From Candidatus Thiodictyon syntrophicum (GTDB taxonomy: Bacteria; Pseudomonadota; Gammaproteobacteria; Chromatiales; Chromatiaceae), in NCBI RefSeq assembly GCF_002813775.1, contig NZ_CP020370.1, positions 2,133,501 to 2,197,500 on the forward strand: a stretch of DNA of 64,000 nt, read 5' to 3'. Under the pieces are notes generated by a model, which did no database searches, was not told the DNA's origin, and was given only the letters and a program-made list of their open reading frames with translations. This document shows positions 15,948 through 25,000 of this stretch, piece by piece (position 1 is the stretch's first letter; each line of letters opens with the position of its first letter). The translations under genes were made by a program, and so were the position numbers.

Positions 15948-18900
15948 CTAATTCCACCGCGCCAGATCGGCCCGGGCGATGCGAATCCGCTGCATGATCG
16001 CCTCGCGTTTGAGATTGAAGACCACCATCCCGCCGGTAATGGCCGCGCCGAGTCCCATCAGGATCAGGGCCCGGGTGTTGCCCTGGTCGGGGTAGAACCG
16101 GACCATCTGCCCGCCCACGTTCAGCACCAGGAAGGCCACGCCGGCATAGAGAAAGACCCGGATCTGCAGGGCGATGCCGATGATTATCCCGGCGAGTGCC
16201 AAGGCCAGGGCCAGCACGAAGACGCTCAGTTCCGGGCGCAGGAAGAGATCCAGCCCCGCGCCGGCGTACAGTGCGCTGAGCGCCGCCAGCCGCGCGCCGT
16301 TGCACACCCGCGGCCGCAGTTCGCGCCGGTGCAGGTGCACCAGCACCAGCACCGAGATCGCCGCCGGGACTATATAGAACTGCCACAGGCCCCAGTGTTC
16401 GGCCCATAGGGGTGCCCACAGATAGACCACGCCGTTGAGGGCCAGTACCCCGAGGTACAGGGGCCAGGGATTGCGCAGGGTATGGGCCAGCGACAGATAC
16501 AGCACCGCGGCGGCCAGCAGGACCCCGCCGGTCCAGTGCGAGGCGAGTTGCCAGGGCGCGGTCGCGATCGCCAGGAGCGGCAGCAGCAGGGCCAGGGGGT
16601 ACAGGGGCCGCAAGCCGGTGACCCGATGCAGCACCAGGACGCCCGCGGCGGCAGCCAGCAGCGCGATGCTGTCCCAGGGCGTGAAGGGCGACAGCCCCAG
16701 GAGCACCAGCCGTCCGTAGACGATCAGCAGCCCAGTGAGGAGCACCCCCGCATAGACCCATTCCGGCTCCTCAGGCTGCCGCCAGGCGCGCACCGCCGCC
16801 AGTCCCGCCAGCAGCAGCAGCGCGGTACCCGTCGCCGCGGCGTCGGCCGTCTGGCCGAAATGCCAGGGCGGCGGCCCTGAGCCGGCCAGGTACGTCACGA
16901 GGAACCAGGTGTGCCAGCCCAGCCACAGCAGGCTCAGGGTCAGCAAGGCCCAGATCAATCCAGTCACGGTCCGCTCGACCCCGCGCAGGCGCGTCCGCAG
17001 GCCCTCGTCCGCCGCGGGGTGAGCCTCCGCCAGCCAGTGCCGCAGGCGCTGCCGGACCACCATGAACAGGGCCAGCAACAGCACGGTCTGCAGGGCGTAC
17101 CAGGGCAGCATCCGGGTGATCGCCAGGAGCGGCATTCCCGCCAGCCACATGGCATAGCCGCCCGCCAGTGCCGCCAGCGCCAGCAGCAGGCCGAAGTTCA
17201 GCCAGAACGAATCGCCCTGCCACCAGCCCCGCGCCAGCGCCGCCAGGGCCAGCAGCAACAGGGTCAGGGTCCAGGCCGGCCAGTCGGTACCGGCCAGCGG
17301 CACCAGCAGGCCGAGCGCGGCGATCGGCAGGAAGTCGAGCCACGGCGCCAGGGCGGCACGCCAGAGGTCCGTGCGGTGCGGCCCGTACCGCCAGGCCAGC
17401 AGGAGCGCCCCGCACCACAGGGCCAGGCCCAGCGGCAGCCACGCCAGGGGGATCGCCAGATCGTGCAGGAGCGTCGGCACCGTCACCGCGAGCGCCGCCA
17501 ACAATACCTGGGCGGTCAGTTGTTCCGGCCGCCGCCACACGGCATGGGCGGCCGTGGCCGCCAGCAACAGGGCAAGCGGGCTGTGCAGGCCCGCGGTGGG
17601 CGCCAGGCGCAGCGTCCCAAACCACGGCAGACTGCCGGCCGCGACCAGCACCAGCCGGGCGAGCAGCAGCACCAGGATCGCGAAGGGGATCCAAAAGAGC
17701 GGCGCCGCGAGCCCCTCCTGCCGCCAGGATAGCCACCGGGCCAGGGTCGGACCCTGGCGCCGCCACAGCGCGAGCAGCAGGAACAGCAGGTTGACCCACA
17801 ATAGCGCGGCGGCAAACTCGCCGCTCGGGGCGGGCCGCCCCAGGCCCAGGTCCCACCAGGTCCACTCCAGTACGCCCGCGGCCAGCAGGCCGCTGCCCGC
17901 CAGGGCCGCGACCGCCAGCCAGGGCAGGCCCGGCCAGGCCGTATTGCTTTGCAGCAACAAGAGATAAAGCGCCAATCCGCCCAGCGCGGCGGCGGGCGAC
18001 CAGACGCCGGTCAGGACCCCGATCGTCACCCCGCCCAGCACTGCGACCAATCCCAGCAGCAGCCAGGCCGGCGTTGCCACTGCCCAGTCCGGCCGGCGGG
18101 CATTCCAGCGGGGGAGCGCCAGATTGCCCAGGGCCGAGAGGGCCAGGCCCCAGCCGACCGCGGTCCAGACCCCGGTGCGCAGGTCGAGGTGCGTCTGTGT
18201 CGCCAGGCTCCAGACCAGGGCGGTCGACAGCAGGGCCAGTGCCGGACCGCGCCATTGCGGCGCCTGCGCCAGCGGCCGGGTCACCGGGAAGAGCGCGACA
18301 CACAGCAGCCCCAGGAGGACCGGCAGGCGCGCATCACCGGCCAGGGCCGCCAACGGCGCCCCGGCCAGCGCCAGCAGGTACAGCCCCCCGCCGGTTGCCT
18401 GGAGCGGTGTGCGCCACCAGGCCAGCGGCGTACCGGGTGCGAGTCGGGGCCCCAGCCCCACCGCCGCCGCCGTCAGGCCCAGGGCCAGGAGTGCGTTGAG
18501 CCCCGGCTGCCCCAGCGCGAACAGGACGGGCGGGGCCAGCCAGGCGGCGGTCAGCCAGGCGCCCAGCACCAGCGTGATGAGGGCCGCCCAGGCGTGCAGG
18601 GGCGTGCGGTGATACCAGCCGGTCAGCAGGAAGGCGAGCAGGCACAGGGTCAGGGCCGGCAGGAGCGACGGCATCGGCACGCCCAGCCGGGCCAGCGTCA
18701 GAACGGTCGACAGGACGACCGCGGCGGTCAGGAGGGTGCAGGCGTGCAGGCTCGCCTCGATCTCTCGGCCGCCCCCGGTCCCGCCCGGCACCGTGAATCC
18801 CAGGACCCGGGCGAGCTGCCCGGCCAAGGGCTGCGCCAGGAGGGCGACGCCCGCGCGCCAGATGAGCAGCGCATAGAGCATGGCCGCCGCGAGCCGCCAG

Positions 18901-21047
18901 GGCCAGGTCAGCCCCAGTTGTCCCAGCCCGGCGAGCAGGCCCGCCAGCCCCAGGAGCATCGGCACGGCGATCCAGCGGAACAGGTGGAAATAGCCGACGA
19001 TCAGCACGCCCGACGCCGCCGCCAGGGCGGCGATCCAGGGTCGCCCCGGCCCCGCCGGGGCCTCCAGGAGACGGGGGACCAGGTGCACCAAGCCGAGCGA
19101 CCACAGCAGGGCCATCGCCTGTTCCAGCGGCGCTTGGACCACCGCGGTCAGCCCGGTATCCCACGGGCCTGGGGGTTGCGGGTCCGCGTGGTGCGGTACG
19201 GCATCCGGGTCCGCCTGCAGGAGACCTTGCAGGCGAGCGCGCCGCTGGAGCCGCCACAGGAAGGCCCACAGGATCGGCACCAGGCAGAAGGCCGCCAGCC
19301 CGGTGCCGGGACCGGGGAAATAGCCGCGCTTGATCAACGCACCGATCACACCCGCACAGGCCAGCGCCGCGTAGAACAGCGATTGCCAACGCAGAACCAG
19401 ACTCAGCCACAGGAGCAGGGTCCCGGCCAGGGCCAGCAACAGGATCGGCTCCAGGCGTCCAAACAGCCCCGGCCACAGGGCGAGTCCGCCCAATGCCAAG
19501 GCGAGCGGGATGTTGGTCACGGCGGCGGCGCTGAACAGCCGCCGCGAGGCGGTCGACTGGCGGCGGTCATGCAGGCCCAGTGCAGCCCATGGCACGGCCA
19601 GGGCCAGCAGGCCAAAGGCGGTGCGCAAGGCCCAGTCGAGCGGCAGCCAGTCCGGCAGCCAGACGACCGCCGCGGTGCCCAGTACGATCACGGCGGCGTC
19701 GGCACTGGCCCAGCGGGGATCGGCCTGCGGCAGGGCCAGCGCGAGACGCACCGCCGCATACATCAGGAGCGCCGCCGTCGCGGCCGTGGCGAATCCCGGG
19801 GGTTCGCCCAGGGGGGTCCAGACCAGACTCCAGACGGTCACCCCGATCAGGAGCAGGGCGCCGGCCGCCAGGCACTGGAGCGCCAGGTTGCGCGAACGGG
19901 CCGCCGCCAGGCGCGCCAGTCCCAGCAGGGCCAGCAATCCCGGCAGGCTGGCCAGCCCGTGCCAGGCCGGCGGCAGACCTGACAGGACCGCGAAGCCGTA
20001 GAGTCCGCCCAGGCAGGCGATCAACAGATACAGCGGCGGCAGGGTCCGATACCGCCAGGTCATCCAGCCATACAGCACCGCCCCCATGGTCAGCGTCAGG
20101 AGCGCCGCCGGGGTGCTCTGCACCGCCACGGCCACCGCCACTGCCGACAGACCATAGAGCAGGAAGCTGAAGCGGGACAGGAAGGCATACTTGCTGACCC
20201 ACTCCTTGAACGCGGCGTCCACCGGCAACAGGAGGCTGGTCAGCGCCATCAGGTAGGGGCCCAGGTAACCGGCCGGCAGCGGTTGCGGCCAGACCCAGGT
20301 CAGGTGGATGAAGGAGACGGCCGCGGTATAGACCAGGGTGCCGACGGCGAACCAGGTCGTCAGGCGCCGGTCGACGAAGAGCCGCCGCAGCCATTCGCCC
20401 GTGAAGCTCCAGAGCGCATAACTGAGCAGTGCCAGGAGCAGTACGTGCAGTGCCGCCAGGACCGGCCAGCCGGGCGCGACCCAGGCCAGGGGGGCGGCCA
20501 GTTGGACCGCCGCCAGGGCCGCCAGCAGCCAGGCAAAGCGGCCCTGGAGCGCCCGGTCCATCAGCGCGCCGGCCAGGGCCGCGCCCCAGGCGAAGGCGGC
20601 CAGGGTCGCGAGCCCCAGGGGCACGCTGAGCATCATCAGAACAGCATCCCCGCGGCTGGCGTCGATCAGACGGACCGCATCCGCCAGGACCAGCGGTCCC
20701 AGCAGGACCGCGAGTGTCAGCAGCATACTGCTGGTCGCCACCAGTTCCGGGCGGCGGCGGCGGAACTGATAGCCGGCCCAGAGCAGGAAGGCGGCCGCCC
20801 CGCACAGACTGCCGAAGACCACCAGCGCATTGACGAAACCGGTGGTATTGGCGACCAGGAACTGGACCCCGGCTACGAAGCAGAAGCCGCCGACGAACCA
20901 GCCGATGTTCTGTACCAGGAAGGGTAGGATCAGCTTCGGCCAGCCCGACAGCACCTGCCGCAGCCGTTGCATCCGGGTTGGTGTATCCGGCCGCCGGGCC
21001 GGCGCGGGGGCTGAGTCACTCGGTCGCTCTGACATGGTGTTTTCCAT
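15948..21047 (-). CDS. Giant polytopic membrane protein of unknown function
   Basis: About 1,699 residues from ATG 21047 (MENTMSERPSDSAPAPARRP), or 1,695 from ATG 21035. After a short charged N-terminus almost the whole protein is hydrophobic helices of 18-22 residues separated by short turns rich in W, R and P; several dozen membrane segments can be counted by eye, with no soluble domain large enough to be catalytic. No signature motif was recognised. The last part (LRPRVCNGARLAALSALYAG... to IRIARADLARWN) ends in a short basic cytoplasmic tail. PspA/IM30 lies 130 bp upstream on the same strand, so the pair is probably an operon linked to membrane integrity. Long open frames on the opposite strand across this gene come from its leucine/alanine codons and are not genes. 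Confidence 0.8.
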   Translation of the reverse strand: MENTMSERPSDSAPAPARRPDTPTRMQRLRQVLSGWPKLILPFLVQNIGWFVGGFCFVAGVQFLVANTTGFVNALVVFGSLCGAAAFLLWAGYQFRRRRPELVATSSMLLTLAVLLGPLVLADAVRLIDASRGDAVLMMLSVPLGLATLAAFAWGAALAGALMDRALQGRFAWLLAALAAVQLAAPLAWVAPGWPVLAALHVLLLALLSYALWSFTGEWLRRLFVDRRLTTWFAVGTLVYTAAVSFIHLTWVWPQPLPAGYLGPYLMALTSLLLPVDAAFKEWVSKYAFLSRFSFLLYGLSAVAVAVAVQSTPAALLTLTMGAVLYGWMTWRYRTLPPLYLLIACLGGLYGFAVLSGLPPAWHGLASLPGLLALLGLARLAAARSRNLALQCLAAGALLLIGVTVWSLVWTPLGEPPGFATAATAALLMYAAVRLALALPQADPRWASADAAVIVLGTAAVVWLPDWLPLDWALRTAFGLLALAVPWAALGLHDRRQSTASRRLFSAAAVTNIPLALALGGLALWPGLFGRLEPILLLALAGTLLLWLSLVLRWQSLFYAALACAGVIGALIKRGYFPGPGTGLAAFCLVPILWAFLWRLQRRARLQGLLQADPDAVPHHADPQPPGPWDTGLTAVVQAPLEQAMALLWSLGLVHLVPRLLEAPAGPGRPWIAALAAASGVLIVGYFHLFRWIAVPMLLGLAGLLAGLGQLGLTWPWRLAAAMLYALLIWRAGVALLAQPLAGQLARVLGFTVPGGTGGGREIEASLHACTLLTAAVVLSTVLTLARLGVPMPSLLPALTLCLLAFLLTGWYHRTPLHAWAALITLVLGAWLTAAWLAPPVLFALGQPGLNALLALGLTAAAVGLGPRLAPGTPLAWWRTPLQATGGGLYLLALAGAPLAALAGDARLPVLLGLLCVALFPVTRPLAQAPQWRGPALALLSTALVWSLATQTHLDLRTGVWTAVGWGLALSALGNLALPRWNARRPDWAVATPAWLLLGLVAVLGGVTIGVLTGVWSPAAALGGLALYLLLLQSNTAWPGLPWLAVAALAGSGLLAAGVLEWTWWDLGLGRPAPSGEFAAALLWVNLLFLLLALWRRQGPTLARWLSWRQEGLAAPLFWIPFAILVLLLARLVLVAAGSLPWFGTLRLAPTAGLHSPLALLLAATAAHAVWRRPEQLTAQVLLAALAVTVPTLLHDLAIPLAWLPLGLALWCGALLLAWRYGPHRTDLWRAALAPWLDFLPIAALGLLVPLAGTDWPAWTLTLLLLALAALARGWWQGDSFWLNFGLLLALAALAGGYAMWLAGMPLLAITRMLPWYALQTVLLLALFMVVRQRLRHWLAEAHPAADEGLRTRLRGVERTVTGLIWALLTLSLLWLGWHTWFLVTYLAGSGPPPWHFGQTADAAATGTALLLLAGLAAVRAWRQPEEPEWVYAGVLLTGLLIVYGRLVLLGLSPFTPWDSIALLAAAAGVLVLHRVTGLRPLYPLALLLPLLAIATAPWQLASHWTGGVLLAAAVLYLSLAHTLRNPWPLYLGVLALNGVVYLWAPLWAEHWGLWQFYIVPAAISVLVLVHLHRRELRPRVCNGARLAALSALYAGAGLDLFLRPELSVFVLALALALAGIIIGIALQIRVFLYAGVAFLVLNVGGQMVRFYPDQGNTRALILMGLGAAITGGMVVFNLKREAIMQRIRIARADLARWN

Positions 21048-21177
21048 TGACCAATGATCGATTCCGGCGGGAGTGTCGTCTTGCACCTGGTGCACCCGCG
21101 TCCACCCCCAGGCCCGGCCGGAGAGGGGTTGGGGGAGGGGGGGCCGAAGGGTCGCGGCGAACCGGCGCCGCCAGCCT

Positions 21178-21849
21178 TCAGCCCGTGATTTCCTTGCGCA
21201 AGGCCGCCAGTTCGGCCTCCACCTCGACGTTTGTCTCCAGCCGCAGAAATTCACGTTCGAGCTGGCTGTACTCGCCGGCGAGTTCCTCGCGCGCCTCCAT
21301 CCGCGCCTCCATCTCGCCCACCCGGTCCGCCATGCGGCCCAAGGAGTGATCCAGATCCAGTCCGGTCTTGAAGCGGTCGCGGACCTGATCCATCTGCTCG
21401 AACGCCTGCGCGGCCCGCTGCCGGGCGACCAGACTGCCCTTCTTGAGCCGCGCCTCCTCCAGCTTCGCCTCCAGAGCGCGCAGTTGCGCCTTGAGCCGTT
21501 CGCTGGTACGGCGGGCCGACTCCCAGGACGTCTCCAGGCTCGCGACGATGCCGTCGTGTTCCTTCTTGCGCAGCAGGGCCTCCCGCGCCAGGGTCTCATT
21601 GCCCGCGGTCAGGGCCGAGCGGGCGCGCTCCTGCCACTCCCCGGACTGGCGGCGCTGGTGCTCGAGCTCCTTCGCCAGTTGCTTCTCGCTGGCCAGGGCG
21701 TCGACCACCCCTTCCCGGGCGTTCTGGATATTCTCCTCCATCTCCCGGATGATCTGCTTGATCATCCGCTCCGGGTCTTCCACCCGGTCCACCAGCTCAT
21801 TGAGATTGGCGGCGATGACATCGCCGAGACGCTTGAACAGATTGGCCAC
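21178..21849 (-). CDS. pspA: PspA/IM30 family protein
   Basis: Peripheral membrane protein of the ESCRT-III-like PspA/Vipp1 family, which coats and stabilises damaged inner membrane. From GTG 21849 the protein is 223 residues (family about 222-230): VANLFKRLGDVIAANLNELV with an amphipathic N-terminal helix, DRVEDPERMIKQIIREMEEN, then long coiled-coil helices rich in E, R, A and Q to the end (ELAALRKEITG). The GTG start is fixed by GGAGG 6 nt upstream; a longer frame to 21987 has no ribosome site and no similarity. A sigma-70-like promoter is visible upstream. No pspF or pspBC nearby; the partner is instead the giant membrane protein. Confidence 0.92.
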   Translation of the reverse strand: MANLFKRLGDVIAANLNELVDRVEDPERMIKQIIREMEENIQNAREGVVDALASEKQLAKELEHQRRQSGEWQERARSALTAGNETLAREALLRKKEHDGIVASLETSWESARRTSERLKAQLRALEAKLEEARLKKGSLVARQRAAQAFEQMDQVRDRFKTGLDLDHSLGRMADRVGEMEARMEAREELAGEYSQLEREFLRLETNVEVEAELAALRKEITG

Positions 21850-21913
21850 GGAAAACCTCCGAACAGTCAGGCAGTGGCGGGCAATCGGCGGCTGCGATTG
21901 CCGATAAGCCTTA

Positions 21914-21941
21914 TATATAGCAGGATTTCGGCCTTGTGCAA
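21914..21941 (-). promoter_or_regulatory. Sigma-70-like promoter upstream of pspA
   Basis: On the minus strand TTGCAC (21941-21936), 16 nt, then TATATA (21919-21914), about 65 bp before the pspA GTG. Spacing and boxes fit a housekeeping promoter rather than the sigma-54 promoter typical of enteric psp operons. It also reads away from the divergent MPE-NACHT gene. Confidence 0.45.
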
Positions 21942-22074
21942 GGCGGGCCGGGTCACGGGCCGGACCCGTGGGCGACTGGCCGGGCATCGCCCCCCTTTGC
22001 TATCCTGGCGGCGTCGGCAAGGCGCAGCATCGCGGCCCCCGGCGCCACCAATGGACCGGACCTCGGACACCGCC

Positions 22075-25000
22075 ATGACAGGGCCGATTCGCCTCCTGCA
22101 CCTCTCGGACATCCACTTTCGCGCCGGCACCACCTGGGACCGGGAGCCGGTGCTGCGCGACTTGGCCGCGGCCATCGCCCGCGAGGTGGCGGACGGACTG
22201 GTCCCCGACCTGGTGGCCATCACCGGCGATATCGCCCAGGCCGGCGCCCCGGCCGAGTACGCCCTGGCGCGCGACTGGCTGGCCGGGCAACTCTGGCCGC
22301 GCCTGACCCCCGGGCGTTCAAAGCCGCTGCCGCGGGACCCGCTCTTGCTGGTACCCGGCAATCACGACGTGGACCGCACCCGGGTCACCCCGACCGTGCA
22401 GCACGTCCAGGACGCACTGCTCCAGGGGCGCTCGCAGCCGGGTATTGCCGACCTCTTCGCCGACGATGACGCACGGGCACTGGTCCTGAAGCGTCACGCC
22501 GCCTATCTCGCCTTCTACTCGGACTGGCTCGGCCAACCCCAGTCGCTCCCCTGGTGGGAGCGCACCATCACCATCCGCAAGACCCGGCTGCACTGCGCCG
22601 GGCTCGACTCCGCCTGGATGGCCCGCGGCGACGCGGATCGCGGTCACCTGTTACTCGGGCTCTGGCAGGTCAACCAGACCATCGACACCGGGAATGCCGC
22701 AGGGGCGCACTGGCGCCTTGCCCTGCTGCACCACCCTTGGGACTACCTGGCCGAGTTCGACGCCACTGAGGTGAAAGACCGGGTCCAATTGCACCGCGAC
22801 CTGCTCCTGCGCGGGCACCTGCATCAGGTGGACTCCGCCCAGATCCTGCGCGCGGATCGCCGGCGCGACTGCCTGGAACTGGCCGCCGGGTGCCTCTACG
22901 AGCACGGCAGTTACCCCAACGCCTTCCAATGGATCGAACTCCAGGCGGCCCCCAAGCAGGTGCGGGTCTTGTACCGCGCCTGGGTCAAGGGTGCCTGGCA
23001 GGTCGACGGCAACCAGCCTGGCTGCCCGGACGGCGTCGTGCAGTTCGAGCTCGCCCCGGTCGAGCGCCAGCGCCCGCCGGCCAAGCGCCGGAGCCCACCG
23101 CCCGCCGACCCGACCCGCTATCTCCAAGACCTCTGGGACGAGACCGCCACCATCGCCATCCGCGGCCTCAAGACCGGCCGCCCCGAGGCCAACCGCATCC
23201 CCATCGCCGACCTCTTCATCGAACTCCAGGCGAGCGGTGCCGCCTCCGCCGGGGCGTCCGGGGGCGCCGCGGCGCGCACCGACAAGGGCGGGCCGGCCGA
23301 CCTCGGCCGGCAAGGCGCCGCCCCGCTGCACGCCGCACTGGCCAACCGGCGCCTGGTCATCGTCGGCGACCCCGGCTGCGGCAAGACCACCTTCCTGCGC
23401 TGGGTCGCCCATTGCCTGACCGCGGACCGGCTCGGGCGCCCGCCCGGCCCGCGCGCCGCCGCCCTGCACCTGGGCCTGGGGCGCGCGCGCCTGCCGGTGC
23501 TGGTGCGGATCGCCGATTGGCTGCAATTCATGGAACGGGTGCAGGCCCAGGACCTGGGCCCGGCGCTGGTCAAGGGCGCCGAGTGGCTCCCCGAGTACCT
23601 GGGCGCCCAGGCGCAGGACCAGTGCCTGGGGCTCGACGCGGACGCCTGGCGCCTGCTGCTGCGCGCGGGCGAGGTCCTGATCCTGCTCGACGGCCTGGAC
23701 GAGGCCCCGGATCTGGGCCGGCGGCGCGCCCTGGTCGCCGTCATCGAGTCGGCCGCGCGCGCCTACCGGGACTGCCCGCTGGTCGTCACCAGCCGCCCGG
23801 CGGCGCTGCGGGAGGAGGTGCTGCTCGCCGGCTTCGCCCACACCCTGATCGAGCGTCTGGACCCCGCCGCCATCGCCCGCTTCCTCGCGCGCTGGAGCGC
23901 CGCGCTCTTTCCGGACAGCGCGGCGCAGGCGCAGCGGCACCGCCGGGCGCTCGCCGCCGCGCTGGACTCGCGCCCGGAGATCCGGCGCCTCGCCCGCAAT
24001 GCCGTCATGCTGACCGCACTCGCCGTCCTGCACTGGAACGACAAGCGCCTGCCCGAGCAGCGCGCCGAGCTCTATGACTCCATCGTCCACTGGCTGATCC
24101 GGGCGCGCGAAGACCGTGCCGGGCGCGCCCCGGTCCAGCGCTGCCGCCGGGTCCTGCGGGATCTCGCCTTCGCCATGCAGTCCGACGGTCGGGGCCGCCA
24201 GGTCCAGGTGACCCGTCACTGGGCGGCCGAGCGCATCGCCCAGCACTTTCCCGCCGCCGGCACCGGCGACCCCGGGGCCATCGAGCGCGCCGAGGCCTTC
24301 CTGCTCGATGAGGAACTCGACAGCGGTCTCATCGTGCGCCGCGGCAACCAGGTGCGCTTCTGGCACCTGACCTTCCAGGAATACCTGGCCGCCCAGGCCC
24401 TGGCCGGTCGGGCGGATGCCGAGCGCACCGCGGCCCTACTGGACAGCGCCGACGGCGGCACCCCGGCGCTCTATCGCTCCGAATGGCGCGAGACCGTCCT
24501 CTTGCTCGGTGGTGTGCTCCACGAGCAAGGGGGCGAGAAGGTCGAGGGGCTGGTCGCGGCCGTCCTCGACCGGCTGGGCCCCGGGTCCACCCTGGCGGAA
24601 CAGGCGCGCGCCGCCGGGCTCCTGGGGGCACTGGTGCGCGACCTGGACCCTTTCGGGTACCGCCCGGCCGACCCCCGCTATGCGCGGTGCCTGGCCGCCG
24701 CGCTGGCCGTCTTCGAGCCGGAGCAGGCCGACGCCATCCCACTGGCGGATCGCATCGCCGCGGCCGATGCCCTGGCCCAGGCGGGCGACCCGCGGCTGGA
24801 TTGGGCGCATCCCGAGCGCTGGGTCGAACTGCCGGGCGGGCGTTTCCGGATGGGCGCGCAGCAGCAGGACGCCCAGGCCCCCGGTTATGACGAGAAAGCC
24901 AACAAGTTCGAGGCCCCGGTCCATCAGGTCCAGGTCAGCGGCTTCGCCATCGCCCGCTTCCCGGTCACGGTCGCCGAGTTCGCCGAATTCCTGGCGGAGG

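Noticed and set aside
17949-19982. 677-codon open frame on the plus strand
   Set aside because: Antisense to the giant membrane protein; composition is dominated by Q, G, R and A, the expected mirror of Leu/Ala/Trp codons in GC-rich DNA. No domain, no ribosome site.
21048-22074. Upstream extension of the MPE-NACHT-FGE frame back to 21073
   Set aside because: That part is antisense to pspA and has no domain; the phosphoesterase fold starts right after ATG 22075.
22651-24366. 571-codon open frame on the minus strand
   Set aside because: Antisense to the NACHT region of the MPE-NACHT-FGE gene; repetitive A/G/Q/R/V composition and no recognisable motif.
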